Below, piece after piece: positions 35,275-45,563 of a stretch of DNA of 64,000 nucleotides (position 1 is the stretch's first letter; every line of letters begins with the position of its first letter). This stretch comes from an uncultured Paracoccaceae bacterium. Its GTDB lineage: Bacteria > Pseudomonadota > Alphaproteobacteria > Rhodobacterales > Rhodobacteraceae. The notes beneath the pieces were generated by a model that was not told the origin of the DNA, did no database searches, and worked only from the letters and a program-made list of their open reading frames with translations. The stretch lies in NCBI GenBank assembly GCA_947498985.1, contig CANMMF010000006.1:282586-346585 (forward strand). Reading direction: 5' to 3'. A program made the position numbers and the translations under genes.

Positions 35275-36864
35275 TCAGTGCCGGAAATGCCGCATGCCGG
35301 TCAGCACCATGGCGAGCCCCGCCTCGTCGGCGGCCGCGATCACGTCGTCGTCGCGCATCGACCCGCCCGGCTGGATGACACATGTGGCGCCCGCCGCCGC
35401 GGCCTCCATCAACCCGTCGGCAAAGGGGAAAAACGCGTCCGACGCCACGGCGGAGCCCTGGGTCAGCGGCGCGTCAAGCCCCAGCGCCTCGGCCATGCGC
35501 CGGGCCTTTTTCGCGGCGATCAGCGCGGAATCGACGCGGCTCATCTGGCCTGCGCCAACCCCCACCGTGGCGCCATCCTTGACATAGACAATCGCGTTGG
35601 ACTTCACGTGTTTGGCGACCTTCCAGGCAAAGAGCAGATCGGCCATCTGCGCCTCGGTCGGTTTCACCCGGGTCACCACCCGCAGATCGTCCAGATCGAC
35701 GCGCCCGTTGTCGCGGTCCTGCACCAGCAGACCACCCGACACCTGCCGCCAGGCCATCCCGGTATCGGCGGTGTTGGCCAGACCGGGCGCGGTGAGCAGG
35801 CGCAGGTTCTTCTTTTTCTCGAATACCGCGATTGCGGCGTCATCGGCGCCCGGGGCGATCACCACTTCGGTGAAGATCTCCGCCATCGCTTCGGCGGTCT
35901 GCTGATCGAGTCTGCCATTGAGCGCCACGATCCCGCCAAATGCCGAGGTGCGGTCGCAGTCAAACGCCTTCTGATAGGCCTCGAGCAGCGTCGCGCCGCG
36001 CGCCACACCGCAGGGATTGGCGTGTTTGATGATTGCGCAGGCAGGGCCGCCTTCGGGCAGGAACTCGCTGACCAGCTCGAAAGCGGCATCGGTGTCGTTG
36101 ATGTTGTTGTAGCTGAGCTCCTTGCCCTGATGCTGCGTCGCGGTCGCAAGCCCGGGCCGGGCGGAGCCGTCCAGATAGAAGGCCGCCGCCTGATGCGGGT
36201 TTTCGCCATAGCGCAACTTCTGCGCGAGCCGGCCCGCAAAGACCCGGCGGCGCGGCACCGCCTCGCCGATCGCATCCGCCATCCAGGTGGAGACCGCCGC
36301 ATCATAAGCACCGGTGCGCGCATAGGCGATCTGCGCCAGGCGCTTGCGGAAGGCCAGAGAGCTTTGCCCGTCATGCGCGTCAAGCTCGGCCAGCAGGGGG
36401 GTGTAATCCTCCACATCGACGACAACCGTCACAAAGGCATGGTTCTTGGCCGCCGCCCGGATCATCGCGGGCCCGCCGATGTCGATATTCTCGATGCAGC
36501 TGTCGTAATCCGCGCCCTGCGCCACGGTTTCCTCGAACGGGTAGAGGTTGACCACCAGCAGGTCGATCGCGCCGATATTGTGATCCTCCATCGCCGCCAG
36601 ATGCAGCGGGTCGTCGCGCAACGCCAGCAGCCCGCCATGCACCGCCGGGTGCAGGGTCTTGACGCGGCCGTCCATCATCTCGGGGTAGCCGGTGACCTCG
36701 GCCACGTCGCGCACGGCGATGCCCGCCTCGCGCATCGCCCGCGCCGAGCCGCCGGTCGACAGGATCTCGACCCCGCGTTCTGCCAGCGCGGTGGCCAGCT
36801 CGGTCAGGCCGGTCTTGTCGGATACGGAAATCAGCGCGCGGCGCACGGGGGTCAGGTCTGTCAT
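35275..36864 (-). CDS. purH: bifunctional AICAR transformylase / IMP cyclohydrolase
   Basis: A 529-residue enzyme of the last two steps of IMP synthesis. The N-terminal cyclohydrolase part has [15 protein letters not shown] and [15 protein letters not shown], and the C-terminal transformylase part has [11 protein letters not shown] and [26 protein letters not shown]. Length is standard. It follows the heparinase-like gene by 20 bases. Confidence 0.97.
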   Translation of the reverse strand: MTDLTPVRRALISVSDKTGLTELATALAERGVEILSTGGSARAMREAGIAVRDVAEVTGYPEMMDGRVKTLHPAVHGGLLALRDDPLHLAAMEDHNIGAIDLLVVNLYPFEETVAQGADYDSCIENIDIGGPAMIRAAAKNHAFVTVVVDVEDYTPLLAELDAHDGQSSLAFRKRLAQIAYARTGAYDAAVSTWMADAIGEAVPRRRVFAGRLAQKLRYGENPHQAAAFYLDGSARPGLATATQHQGKELSYNNINDTDAAFELVSEFLPEGGPACAIIKHANPCGVARGATLLEAYQKAFDCDRTSAFGGIVALNGRLDQQTAEAMAEIFTEVVIAPGADDAAIAVFEKKKNLRLLTAPGLANTADTGMAWRQVSGGLLVQDRDNGRVDLDDLRVVTRVKPTEAQMADLLFAWKVAKHVKSNAIVYVKDGATVGVGAGQMSRVDSALIAAKKARRMAEALGLDAPLTQGSAVASDAFFPFADGLMEAAAAGATCVIQPGGSMRDDDVIAAADEAGLAMVLTGMRHFRH

Positions 36865-36884
36865 CGTCTGGGGTCTCCCGGGGT

Positions 36885-38645
36885 TCAGATCGTCAGATCC
36901 GCCTCGTCGCTCACCAGATCGCGCAATGCCACCGAAGTGTCCTGCGCCTTGGCCAAAGACCAGCGGACGCGCGTCGCATACTCCATCGCGCGGCCAGAGA
37001 GAACGATCTGTTTTGTCGCGCGTGGCCGCAGCCGCCCCTTTTCGAGGTAAACCGACGGCTCGATGGTCATATCGACCGGCCCGTCGATGCGAAACACCCA
37101 GATCTCGCCCGAGCGCTGCGCCAGCGACACCGCGTGCCCGCCCATGTCAAGCTCGACCACCACATCGGGGTGAATGTGGAACTGCAGCTGGAACGGCAGC
37201 CCGGCAAGTCGCACCGCGTCCATCGCGCGGTCGAATCGCTTCTTGGCAGGCCCGTCCAGCGCCACAAGGTAATCCTCCCCCTCAAGGCCGCGCCCGTCGA
37301 GCGAGAGCTTGAGGCTGCGCGCATGGGTCAGCCCCTGCACACCGACATAGCCGTCATGACCGCCCTCGAACTGGTAGCCATCCGCCTGATGCGCCATCTG
37401 CACCGGCACGTTGCGCGGGATATCCTCGAGCAATTCGCGCCGCGCCGGGCCGATCCATTTCGCCGGTGCCAGACGGGCGCTGGAATAACCCTCGATGCAG
37501 AGCGTGGAATGCGACGGCGTGGCCCGCCCCGCGCGCCGCCAATCCTCGCCAAACCCGTGCCCGGAGCCGCAATTCACGATGAGCGGCCTGCGCCCGGAGG
37601 TCAGCTCAAAGGCCAGCGTCGAGGCATGGGCCCGCGCCGAGGCCATGCCCGAGGGCGGCGGTGCCGCATCGATCAGCACCGATGTGCGCCCCGCCGAGAG
37701 CCGCGCAAACCCCATCGCGAGCCCGTCGGCCTGGCGTTTCTTGATGCCCGAATTGGCCAGCGCCAGATCCAGCCGCCCGTCCAGCCCGCGCCCGCCGCCA
37801 TGAAACCGCGCCAGACCGCCATCGGCATGGCGCAGCGTGCGCAGGGTCGGCGCGATGCGCGCAATCGCCTGGCTGTGCGCGGCGTCGATTGGCTCGCGGG
37901 CCTCCTCCAGCGCGATCTGCGCCCAGTTGAGCAGGGTCAGCACCTCCAGCAGCTCTTCGGGATTGCGCGTCGGGATCCCGCCCTGCGCATCCACCTGCCG
38001 GGTGCATTCCGCGGAAAGCGCCGCGCGCGCAGGTGCGGCGTGCCGGTCCATGCCCTCAAGCGCCACCGAAGCATAAAGCAGGCCGGTCATCGCCTCGAAG
38101 CGCGGCAGACCGGGGCTCGCGGTCCTGCCGCGCCGCGCCAGAAACATCGTCTGCGCCGCCAGCGCCTGAAAATAAGCGCGCGACTGCTCTGGCGAGCGCC
38201 CGCGCAGCAGAAAGATCGCGTGCTGGATCCAGCGGATCACCCGCCGTCCGGTCAGCTCCGGTGTCCAGCCCGGCCCGGTGCCGTTGCCATAGCGCTCGAT
38301 CCAGCCCCAGAGCCAGCTCTGCGCCAGCGCGCGCGCCTTGGCATCGCCCACCGCCGCCAGATCGTCGAGCCAGGCAAACCCGTGCAGTTCGTCCTCGAAG
38401 CTGGCATCGGGCGCCTGCAGCGACCAGACCATGACCCCCGGCGCCTCGACGAGAAAGCCCGCAAACATCAGGTTGCCCGCGATCATCTGGCGCCCGCGCG
38501 CAAAAAAGCCCACGGTGCGCGGCTCGGGTTGCGAGACAAACCCCGTCGCCGCCCGGCTGCGCGCGGCCAGCCGCGCATGCACGCGGTTGAGCAGCCGTGC
38601 CTGAACGGCACGCCAGCTTCGCGCATTTTTCATCGGGTTGGCCAT
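36885..38645 (-). CDS. heparinase II/III family protein
   Basis: A 586-residue protein with an alpha-toroid N-terminal half and a beta-sandwich C-terminal half, as in polysaccharide lyase families of the heparinase II/III type. The C-terminal sandwich motif [29 protein letters not shown] is visible in outline (NCGSGHGFG then SHSTLCIEG). No signal peptide is apparent, unusual for a lyase acting on exported polymers. The open frame runs to 38972; ATG 38645 was chosen because it begins in the short gap after rsmB. Between rsmB and purH on the same strand. Substrate unknown. Confidence 0.85.
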   Translation of the reverse strand: MANPMKNARSWRAVQARLLNRVHARLAARSRAATGFVSQPEPRTVGFFARGRQMIAGNLMFAGFLVEAPGVMVWSLQAPDASFEDELHGFAWLDDLAAVGDAKARALAQSWLWGWIERYGNGTGPGWTPELTGRRVIRWIQHAIFLLRGRSPEQSRAYFQALAAQTMFLARRGRTASPGLPRFEAMTGLLYASVALEGMDRHAAPARAALSAECTRQVDAQGGIPTRNPEELLEVLTLLNWAQIALEEAREPIDAAHSQAIARIAPTLRTLRHADGGLARFHGGGRGLDGRLDLALANSGIKKRQADGLAMGFARLSAGRTSVLIDAAPPPSGMASARAHASTLAFELTSGRRPLIVNCGSGHGFGEDWRRAGRATPSHSTLCIEGYSSARLAPAKWIGPARRELLEDIPRNVPVQMAHQADGYQFEGGHDGYVGVQGLTHARSLKLSLDGRGLEGEDYLVALDGPAKKRFDRAMDAVRLAGLPFQLQFHIHPDVVVELDMGGHAVSLAQRSGEIWVFRIDGPVDMTIEPSVYLEKGRLRPRATKQIVLSGRAMEYATRVRWSLAKAQDTSVALRDLVSDEADLTI

Positions 38646-38722
38646 TGCTCTGCCTCGCGCGCGCCCATTCGGGCTTGTTGCGGGGATGTTACCAAGGCGC
38701 GCACCCGCTGTCACCTTCGCAG

Positions 38723-39976
38723 TCAACAGGCGCGCAGGACGGCCATGTAAAACCCGTCCATTGCGCCGATTTCCGCCCAGAAATCCGGCCTGAGGCGCAA
38801 ACCGCCTTCCGGCGCGCGCCAGCCTTGCTCGATCCACGATGCCTCGAGCGGCAGGACCTGCAGGCCGGGATGGCGCTGCAGCGCCTCCTCGATCTGGCAT
38901 TCGCCCTCGTCGGGCAGCAGCGAACAGGTGGCATAGACCAGCCGCCCGCCGGGATTGAGCAGGCCCAGACAATGGTCGATCATCTCCGCCTGCAGCGCGA
39001 TGAGCGCGCCGATCCTTTCGCCCTGATGCAGATGCGGCAGATCGGGGTGACGGCGGATCGTGCCGGTGGCCGAACAGGGCGCATCGAGCAGGATCGCGTC
39101 ATAGCGGCCCTGATGGGCCAGCAGATCGCCCGCGACGATCTCCGCCTGCAGCCCGGTGCGCCCGAGATTGTCGCGCAGCCGCGCCAGTCGCGCCGCCGAG
39201 AGGTCGAGCGCCGTGACCTCCGCGCCCGCCGCCGCAAGCTGCAGCGTCTTGCCGCCGGGCGCCGCACAGGCGTCGAGCACTCTCAGCCCCGCGACATCGC
39301 CCAGCAGCCTGACCGGCAGCGCCGCGGCGGCGTCCTGCACCCACCATGCGCCGCTCTCGAAGCCGCGCAACGCGCTGACCTGCCCGGCCTCAAGCCGCAC
39401 CGATCCGGTCGGCAAAAGCGTGCCGCCCACCATCTGCGCCACCGCGCCTGCGTTCTCCTTTGCGGTCAGATCGAGCGGCGCACCGGCAAAATGCGCCTTC
39501 TCCATCGCCGCCATCGCCTGCGGCCCCCAGGCCTCGACCAGCGGCCCGCGCAGCCATTTGGGCAGTCGCGGCACGCGCAGATCCGCCCAGCGCGCCGGTG
39601 CATCCTCGGCGAGCTTGCGCAGCACCGCGTTCACCAGCCCCTTGAACCCCGCGGTGCGTTTGTGGCCCGCGACAATCGCCACACAATCATTGACCACCCC
39701 ATGGGCCGCCCCGCCCTGCGCCAGTTCCACCGCCCCCAGCCGCAGCACATTCATCACCCGCACCCCCGGCGGTTTGCGCAGATGCGGCTTCAGAAGCTTG
39801 TCGGCACGCTCCAGCGACCGCAGAACCTCCGCGGCCAGCCGCCCGGCGGCGGCCCGGTCCGCCGGGTCCAGCGCCTCAAGCACCGCGCCGCTGTCACTGA
39901 GCGGGCGCGCGTCGGCGATGACCTGCGTGAGCAGCGTCACGGCGGCCTTGCGGGCGGGGCTGGGGCCTTGAGGCAT
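38723..39976 (-). CDS. rsmB: 16S rRNA (cytosine(967)-C(5))-methyltransferase family protein
   Basis: A 417-residue RsmB/NOP family protein. An N-terminal NusB-like RNA-binding part (residues 7-140) precedes a SAM-dependent domain. Two catalytic cysteines are visible, in LLDAPCSATGTIRRHPD and VYATCSLLPDEGE; SAM binding is at LDACAAPGGKTLQLA. Length fits the family. It is divergent from the DUF1674 gene (71 bp between starts). Confidence 0.92.
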   Translation of the reverse strand: MPQGPSPARKAAVTLLTQVIADARPLSDSGAVLEALDPADRAAAGRLAAEVLRSLERADKLLKPHLRKPPGVRVMNVLRLGAVELAQGGAAHGVVNDCVAIVAGHKRTAGFKGLVNAVLRKLAEDAPARWADLRVPRLPKWLRGPLVEAWGPQAMAAMEKAHFAGAPLDLTAKENAGAVAQMVGGTLLPTGSVRLEAGQVSALRGFESGAWWVQDAAAALPVRLLGDVAGLRVLDACAAPGGKTLQLAAAGAEVTALDLSAARLARLRDNLGRTGLQAEIVAGDLLAHQGRYDAILLDAPCSATGTIRRHPDLPHLHQGERIGALIALQAEMIDHCLGLLNPGGRLVYATCSLLPDEGECQIEEALQRHPGLQVLPLEASWIEQGWRAPEGGLRLRPDFWAEIGAMDGFYMAVLRAC

Positions 39977-40047
39977 ATGGGGGATCCTGAACTTGCGAAG
40001 GCAGCGCCGCGGCGTATATCAAGCGCAGGACCACGAGGAAACCCGCG

Positions 40048-40236
40048 ATGCAGGACAACACCAGCGATCTTCCCCCCGCCGCGCGACGCGCGCTTGCCGA
40101 AGCCGCGGAGCGGCGCCGCAAGGCCGAGGCGGAGGCCGCCGCAAACCCGATGCCGCCGGAGCTTGGCGGCCGCGACGGGCCGGACCCTGTACGCTACGGC
40201 GACTGGGAAAAAAAAGGCCTCGCCATCGACTTCTGA
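40048..40236 (+). CDS. DUF1674 protein, SDHAF4-type succinate dehydrogenase assembly factor
   Basis: A 62-residue protein. The C-terminal segment PPELGGRDGPDPVRYGDWE followed by KKGLAIDF is the conserved signature of DUF1674, the family of mitochondrial SDHAF4, which helps insert the flavoprotein subunit in respiratory complex II. The bacterial role is inferred from the eukaryotic one. The first 35 residues are an Ala- and Arg-rich helix. Confidence 0.88.
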   Translation: MQDNTSDLPPAARRALAEAAERRRKAEAEAAANPMPPELGGRDGPDPVRYGDWEKKGLAIDF

Positions 40237-40569
40237 GCGCCGCGCGCGCCCCGGATCTCAAAGCCTTTGCCCCGGAGCCGCCCTCGCCTGAGACCAGACG
40301 GACGGCGCCTGCGCGGCGCGGCACGCCAAATCGCCGAGGGGCCCCGCTTGCGGGGAGACGGCTATTTTGCTTGCGGCGGCGGGCAGGGGCTGTCAGGCGC
40401 AGATCAGGCGCGGGTGGCTCCGGGGCTTTTGGCCTGGTGAGCCCGAGCCCCCTGCCCGCCAAACTCAAGGTCGAAACGACCACCACCGCGCCTGCCTGAT
40501 CGGGCCGCGGGGTGGCTGGGCGGGAGCGGCCCGATCAGGCAGGCCGCCAGCCGGGACCACCACCAAAGC
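40237..40569. repeat. 332-bp gap packed with large inverted repeats
   Basis: No gene is seen. A 17-bp perfect inverted repeat has arms 40490-40506 (GCCTGCCTGATCGGGCC) and 40528-40544, with a 21-bp loop. A second nearly perfect pair is 40378-40391 (GGCGGGCAGGGGCT) with 40446-40460, one extra C in the right arm. A short CCCCGC-TTG-CGGGG stem lies around 40342-40355. The gap lies between convergent genes (40236 and 40570), so bidirectional termination is likely for part of it, but the amount of structure is more than one terminator needs. Confidence 0.8.
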
Positions 40570-40926
40570 TCAGCGCAGACGGAACTCCGCCGACTGCCCC
40601 GCACCCCGGTCGGAGGTAAAGATCACCCGGTTGCCATTGGCGCGCACCTCCTGGCAATTATAGCCCAGATCGTCGCCGCCCCAGTTCAGGTCGCGACAGA
40701 AATACCCGCCCTGCCAGCTCCATGCGCCGGTCACGTCCCAGCTGGCGCCGCGGCCCTTGATCGCGCCGGCCGGTGTCACCTGCAGCCGGACCAGCGGACG
40801 CGACAGGGTCTTGCCGGTCACCAGCTGCAAGAACGTCGCGCGGTCCGACACCTTGTTGAACTCCGCCGCCGCCGGGGCCGCCAGAAAGGCCAGTGCCAGG
40901 ATGGCGGGAATAATCGTACGAACCAT
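40570..40926 (-). CDS. small exported protein of unknown function
   Basis: A 118-residue protein with a signal peptide (residues 1-20, LALAFLAAPAAAEF) and a compact domain with two cysteines (GYFCRDLNW and GYNCQEV) that may pair in the periplasm. The start at 40926 has a GAGAG site just upstream. In databases such proteins can carry the name dihydrodipicolinate reductase by association with dapB; nothing in the sequence supports that. It is followed upstream by dapB on the same strand after 82 bases. Confidence 0.8.
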   Translation of the reverse strand: MVRTIIPAILALAFLAAPAAAEFNKVSDRATFLQLVTGKTLSRPLVRLQVTPAGAIKGRGASWDVTGAWSWQGGYFCRDLNWGGDDLGYNCQEVRANGNRVIFTSDRGAGQSAEFRLR

Positions 40927-41008
40927 GATCTCTCTCCGTTTCCGCTCGGGTTGCGGGGAGAAATAGAGCGTTGGAGATCGCGTCAAGCGCGGCGCGGCGG
41001 TTTGCCGC

Positions 41009-41827
41009 TCAGCGCGGCTTCAGGCCCAGCACGTCCAGCATGTCATATTCGCCCGGCGCCTTGCCCTGCCCCCACAAAGCGGCCCTGAGCGCGCCGCGCG
41101 CAAAGAGCGCCCGGTCCGAGGCGATATGCTTCAGCACGATCCGCTCGCCGGGGCTTGCAAAGAGCACCTCATGCTCACCCACCACATCGCCGCCGCGAAT
41201 GGCGTGAAAGCCGATATCGCCCGGCTTGCGCGCGCCGGTGATGCCGTCCCGGCCGCGGTCCGACACCTCTGCCAGATCGACGCCGCGCCCTTCGGCGGCG
41301 GCTTCGCCCAGCATCAACGCGGTGCCCGAGGGCGCATCGACCTTGCGGTTGTGATGGGTCTCGACGATCTCGATATCCCAGTCGACATCCAGCGCCGCGG
41401 CGACCTGGCGCGTGACCTGCGTCAGCAGGTTCACACCAAGGCTCATATTGCCCGCGCGCACCACAACCGCGTGCCGTGCGGCGCGGTGGATCGCGGCCAG
41501 GTCCGGATCGGACAGCCCGGTGGTGCCGATCACATGCACCGCCCGCGCCTGCGCGGCCAGCTCGGCAAAGGTCACGGTCGCGGCAGGGGCGGTGAAATCG
41601 ATCACTGCCTGCGCGCGCGCAAAGGCATCCAGCGGATCGTCCTCCACAAGCACACCCAGAGGTGCGCCGCCCATCGCCTCACCCAGATCGCGCCCGACCC
41701 AGTCATGCCCCGCGCGCTCCAGCGCGCCCGCCAGTTTCAGCCCGTCATGGGACAGGATCTCCCGCACCAGCATCTGGCCCATCCGGCCCGACACACCTGT
41801 CACGACAACACCCGGCTGCTCGATCAT
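41009..41827 (-). CDS. dapB: 4-hydroxy-tetrahydrodipicolinate reductase
   Basis: A 272-residue NAD(P)H-dependent reductase of lysine/diaminopimelate synthesis. The Rossmann motif is [16 protein letters not shown], and the substrate loop and catalytic His/Lys are in [16 protein letters not shown]. Divergent from rbfA with 86 bp between starts. Confidence 0.96.
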   Translation of the reverse strand: MIEQPGVVVTGVSGRMGQMLVREILSHDGLKLAGALERAGHDWVGRDLGEAMGGAPLGVLVEDDPLDAFARAQAVIDFTAPAATVTFAELAAQARAVHVIGTTGLSDPDLAAIHRAARHAVVVRAGNMSLGVNLLTQVTRQVAAALDVDWDIEIVETHHNRKVDAPSGTALMLGEAAAEGRGVDLAEVSDRGRDGITGARKPGDIGFHAIRGGDVVGEHEVLFASPGERIVLKHIASDRALFARGALRAALWGQGKAPGEYDMLDVLGLKPR

Positions 41828-41913
41828 TCCGTTTCTCCCTGCCCCGCGTTTGCGCTTCTCTAGCGTGCAGCAGGCCGCTTGGCAAAGACCTCCGTTCAGC
41901 CTAAGTCTGAATC

Positions 41914-42390
41914 ATGGGAAGAAACCGATCCACAGACCGATTTGACGATCCCGGCGGCGGCAGCCAGCGCCAGCGCCGGGTGGCCGAAGTGATCCGGCGG
42001 CAGCTTTCAGACGTGCTGATGCGCGGCGACATCCACGACCCCGATCTCAACCGCCTGTCGATCACCGTGGGCGAGGTGCGCGTCTCGCCCGATCTCAAGG
42101 TCGCCACCGCCTATGTGGTGCCGCTGGGCGGCAAGGGTGCCGATGACATGTTCGAGCTCCTGCACCGCAACCGCGGTGAGCTGCGCCGTGCCGTGGCCCG
42201 CGGGCTCACGCTCAAATTCGCGCCCGAGCTGCGGTTCCGGCTCGACGACACGTTCGACCAGCTTGACGAAAGCCGCAGGCTTTTTTCGCAGGACAACGTC
42301 CAGCGCGATCTGGCCTCACCCGACAGCGACGCGGACGGTACCGGCGGGGAAGCGCAGCTGGCCGGCCATCGCGACGGCGAGGACGGCTGA
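41914..42390 (+). CDS. rbfA: 30S ribosome-binding factor
   Basis: A 158-residue KH-like ribosome maturation factor that acts on the 5' domain of 16S rRNA. Family features are RQRRVAEVIRRQLSDVL, a beta strand pair (ITVGEVRVSPDLKVATAYV), and PELRFRLDDTFDQ near the C-terminus. An acidic tail of about 25 residues follows. The next gene starts 5 bases after its stop. Confidence 0.94.
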   Translation: MGRNRSTDRFDDPGGGSQRQRRVAEVIRRQLSDVLMRGDIHDPDLNRLSITVGEVRVSPDLKVATAYVVPLGGKGADDMFELLHRNRGELRRAVARGLTLKFAPELRFRLDDTFDQLDESRRLFSQDNVQRDLASPDSDADGTGGEAQLAGHRDGEDG

Positions 42391-42394
42391 GCAG

Positions 42395-43147
42395 ATGCGC
42401 GCCCTGGGTCTCTGCCTCGTGATCGCGATGACCGCGGCCATGGCCGCGCCGCGGGCGCGTGCGGTGACCTGCAACCAGGTCGATCACGACGGCAATCTCT
42501 ACACAATCTGCGAAGTGGCGCCCGAGCGCGAGACGCTGCGGCTTTACCACACCGACGACAACGGCGTCGTCTATGGCCATTTCTCCGAGCTCGAGACCAT
42601 GGTCGAGGCGCATGACGCGCGGCTGGCCTTTGCGATGAATGCGGGCATGTATCACGACGACCGCTCGCCCGTGGGCCATTATGTCGAGGACGGCACCGAA
42701 AAGATGCGCGTCATCGCCACGCCGGGTCCGGGCAATTTCGGCCTGCTGCCAAATGGTGTGCTCTGCCTGCGCCCGCGGCGCGCCGATGTGTTCGAGACCC
42801 GCGATTATCTCGAAGCCCGGCCCGACTGCGATCACGCCACGCAATCGGGGCCGATGCTGGTGATCGACGGCGCGCTGCATCCGCGATTTCTGCCCGACAG
42901 CAACTCGCGCTATGTGCGCAACGGTGTCGGCACGTCGCGCGACGGCACGCGCGCGGTCTTTGCGATCTCCGATAACGCGGTCACGTTTCACGAGTTCGGC
43001 CGGTTCTTCCGCGACGTGCTGAAAACGCCCAACGCGCTCTTTCTCGACGGCAATGTCTCGCGGCTCTTTGCGCCGCAGATCAACCGCGCCGATCTGGGGC
43101 GGCGCATGGGGCCGATTGTGGCGGTGACCGAACCCGCGCAGCCCTGA
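42395..43147 (+). CDS. exported phosphodiester glycosidase family protein
   Basis: A 250-residue protein with a signal peptide (residues 1-23) and a NAGPA-like domain. The family core motifs are AFAMNAGMYHDDRSPVG and ATQSGPMLVIDG, with FLDGNVSRLFAP near the C-terminus. In eukaryotes the domain uncovers N-acetylglucosamine-1-phosphodiester; bacterial substrates are unknown. An overlapping longer frame starting at 42113 is rejected. It is five bases after rbfA and could be read through from it. Confidence 0.88.
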   Translation: MRALGLCLVIAMTAAMAAPRARAVTCNQVDHDGNLYTICEVAPERETLRLYHTDDNGVVYGHFSELETMVEAHDARLAFAMNAGMYHDDRSPVGHYVEDGTEKMRVIATPGPGNFGLLPNGVLCLRPRRADVFETRDYLEARPDCDHATQSGPMLVIDGALHPRFLPDSNSRYVRNGVGTSRDGTRAVFAISDNAVTFHEFGRFFRDVLKTPNALFLDGNVSRLFAPQINRADLGRRMGPIVAVTEPAQP

Positions 43148-43216
43148 GCCGCGGCCCATGCCTTGCGCATCGCCGCCGCGCGGCCTACCTGCATGCCCAG
43201 ACACTCCGGAGGCCCG

Positions 43217-44569
43217 ATGTCCGACACCCAAACACCGCAAGCCCTGACCGAAGCCCTGCTCGACGCCGCCGCCAAGGCGGGCGCCGATGCGGCTGATGCC
43301 ATTGCCATCGACGGCACCGCCGTCTCCATCGACGTGCGCGGCGGCGCGCTGGAACAGGCCGAACGCGCCGAAGGCGTCGATATCGGCATGCGCGTCTTTG
43401 TGGGCCGGCGCAGCGCCAATGTCTCGGCCTCCGACACGCGGCCCGAGACCATGGCCGCGATGGCGATGCGCGCCGTGGCGATGGCCCGCGAGGCGCCGGA
43501 AGACCCGCATGCGGGGCTCGCAAGCCCGGACCAGCTGGCCCGAGACTGGGACGCGGCCGCGATTGAGATGGCCGACCCCGCGCCCGAGCCCGCGCCCGCC
43601 GCGCTCGAGGACGATGCCCGCGCCGCCGAAGCCGCGGCCCAGGCCGTGGCAGGCATCAGCCAGGTGCAATCGGCCTCGGCGGCCTATAGCGCGCGACAGG
43701 TGCATCTGGCCGCCTCAAACGGGTTTTCGGGTGGCTATGCGCGCACCTCGCGCTCGACCTCCTGCGTGGCCATCGCGGGCGAAGGGCTCGGGATGGAGCG
43801 CGATTACGACGGCGACAGCCGCATCTTCCAGTCTGATCTGCGCAGCCCCGACGAGATCGGCCGCACCGCCGCAGAGCGCACCTTGCAGCGGGTGAACCCG
43901 CGCAAGCCAAAGACCGGCGCCTACCCGGTGCTGTTTGACGAGCGGATCTCGGCCTCGCTGATCGGGCATCTGATGGCGGCGATCAGCGGCGGTGCGGTGG
44001 CGCGCGGCGCCTCCTGGCTGCGGGGCGCGATGGGAGAGGCCGTGCTGCCCGACGCGCTGTCGCTCATCGAGGACCCGCTGCGCGCCCGCGCCACCGCCTC
44101 GCGCCCCTTCGATGCCGAAGGCCTGCCCACGCGCCGCCGCGCCATCGTCGAGAACGGCGTGCTGAAAAGCTGGACGCTCGATCTGGCCAATGCGCGCAAG
44201 CTGGGGCTGGAGAGCACCGGCAACGCGGCGCGTTCTGTCTCGGGCGGGGTGAGCCCGACGCCGTGGAACCTGACGCTGTCGCAGGGCGCGCAAAGCCGCG
44301 ACGATCTGGTGGCCGAGATGGGCACGGGGCTTATCGTGACCTCGATGATCGGCGCCACGATCAACCCCAATACCGGTGACTATTCGCGCGGGGCCGCCGG
44401 GCTCTGGGTCGAAAACGGCGAGGTCATCCACCCGGTCTCGGGGGTGACCATCGCGGGCAATCTGCGGCAGATGCTGCGCAGTCTCACCCCTGCCGACGAC
44501 GCGCGGCCCTGGCTCAGCCGGGTGGTGCCGTCGCTTCTGGTCGAGGGGCTGACGCTTGCCGGAGACTGA
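43217..44569 (+). CDS. pmbA: TldD/PmbA family protein
   Basis: A 450-residue member of the TldD/PmbA family, the zinc-independent half (TldE) of a TldD-TldE peptidase complex in other bacteria. The family C-terminal motif is visible in ISGGAVARGASWLRGAMGE and in NPNTGDYSRGAAGLWVENGE. GGAGG lies just upstream of ATG 43217; an upstream frame to 43163 is not used. The cysQ-like gene overlaps its end by 14 bases. No TldD gene is in the window. Confidence 0.93.
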   Translation: MSDTQTPQALTEALLDAAAKAGADAADAIAIDGTAVSIDVRGGALEQAERAEGVDIGMRVFVGRRSANVSASDTRPETMAAMAMRAVAMAREAPEDPHAGLASPDQLARDWDAAAIEMADPAPEPAPAALEDDARAAEAAAQAVAGISQVQSASAAYSARQVHLAASNGFSGGYARTSRSTSCVAIAGEGLGMERDYDGDSRIFQSDLRSPDEIGRTAAERTLQRVNPRKPKTGAYPVLFDERISASLIGHLMAAISGGAVARGASWLRGAMGEAVLPDALSLIEDPLRARATASRPFDAEGLPTRRRAIVENGVLKSWTLDLANARKLGLESTGNAARSVSGGVSPTPWNLTLSQGAQSRDDLVAEMGTGLIVTSMIGATINPNTGDYSRGAAGLWVENGEVIHPVSGVTIAGNLRQMLRSLTPADDARPWLSRVVPSLLVEGLTLAGD

Positions 44570-45329
44570 CCTGTCGCTGCTCATCGACGCCGCGCAGGAC
44601 GCCGGAGAAATCGCGCGGCGTTTTGTGGGCAACGATCTCGATATCAGCCACAAGGATGCCGATAACAGCCCGGTCACCGCCGCCGATCTGGCGGTCAACC
44701 GGATGCTGGAGGACAAGCTGCGCCACGCCCGCCCGGATTATGGCTGGCTGTCGGAGGAAAGCCCCGACAATGCCGCGCGGCTCTCTGCGGAGGCGCTGTT
44801 TGTGATCGACCCGATCGACGGCACGCGGTCGTTTATCGAAGGCTCGCGCACCTGGGCGCATGCGCTGGCCGTGGTGCGCGATGGCCGGGTGGAGGCCGCC
44901 GTGGTCTACCTGCCGCTGCGCGACAAGCTTTACGCCGCAAGCCTCGGCCATGGCGCGCGGCTCAACGGAAGGCCCATCGGTGTCAGCCGCCGCGCCGAAA
45001 GCGACGGCGCCGAAGTGCTGGCCACCCGGCCCAGCGTCGATCCGCGGCACTGGCCCGGTGGCTTGCCGGATCTGCGGCGCAGCCACCGCCCCTCGCTGGC
45101 CTATCGTCTGAGCCTGGTGGCCGAAGGGCGCTATGACGCGATGGTCACCTTCCGCCCGTCCTGGGAATGGGACATCGCCGCTGGCGCGCTGATCCTCACC
45201 GAAGCGGGCGCGCGGGTGACCGACCGGCGCGGCGGCGCGCTGCGGTTCAACAACCCGCATCCGCAGACCGATGGCGTTCTGGCCGCCAACCCGGCACTGC
45301 ATGGCGCGCTGCTGGACCGCGTGTTGTGA
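44556..45329 (+). CDS. inositol monophosphatase/CysQ-family 3'(2'),5'-bisphosphate nucleotidase
   Basis: A 257-residue metal-dependent phosphatase. Motifs are the N-terminal DNSPVTAADLAVNRML, the metal-binding LSEESPDN, FVIDPIDGTRSFIEGSRTW, and WEWDIAAGALILTEAG. CysQ removes the 3'-phosphate of PAP in sulphate assimilation; inositol monophosphatase activity is the alternative. It overlaps pmbA by 14 bases. A strong GC hairpin follows the stop. Confidence 0.9.
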   Translation: MPETDLSLLIDAAQDAGEIARRFVGNDLDISHKDADNSPVTAADLAVNRMLEDKLRHARPDYGWLSEESPDNAARLSAEALFVIDPIDGTRSFIEGSRTWAHALAVVRDGRVEAAVVYLPLRDKLYAASLGHGARLNGRPIGVSRRAESDGAEVLATRPSVDPRHWPGGLPDLRRSHRPSLAYRLSLVAEGRYDAMVTFRPSWEWDIAAGALILTEAGARVTDRRGGALRFNNPHPQTDGVLAANPALHGALLDRVL

Positions 45330-45343
45330 CATCCGGGATCCTT

Positions 45344-45376
45344 GCGGCCCGCGCGGAACCGGTCCGCGCGGGCCGC
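45344..45376 (+). terminator. strong GC stem-loop after the CysQ-like gene
   Basis: A perfect 14-bp stem, GCGGCCCGCGCGGA at 45344-45357 with its complement at 45363-45376, loop of five bases, is followed by GGTTTCG. The T-tract is weak. It sits 15 bases past the stop at 45329 and probably separates it from the lipid A operon. Confidence 0.6.
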
Positions 45377-45563
45377 GGTTTCGCTGAGCCCCGGAGGCCG
45401 GGGCGCGGCCCGGAGGCAGGAACAGGGCCAGCCCCCCGAAAGTCGGTCCGGCCGGAAGAAACCGGGGCCGGGATGCGCCGCGCGGGCCTTGCCTCGGGTT
45501 GACCCGCCCGGGCATATCCTTAAGGCTCCGAAGCAGACGCACATTCCCTGCAAAGGATCCTCC

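Noticed and set aside
40570..40926. Naming this exported protein a dihydrodipicolinate reductase because it is next to dapB
   Set aside because: It has no Rossmann motif or substrate loop and is only 118 residues with a signal peptide; the real reductase is the neighbouring gene.
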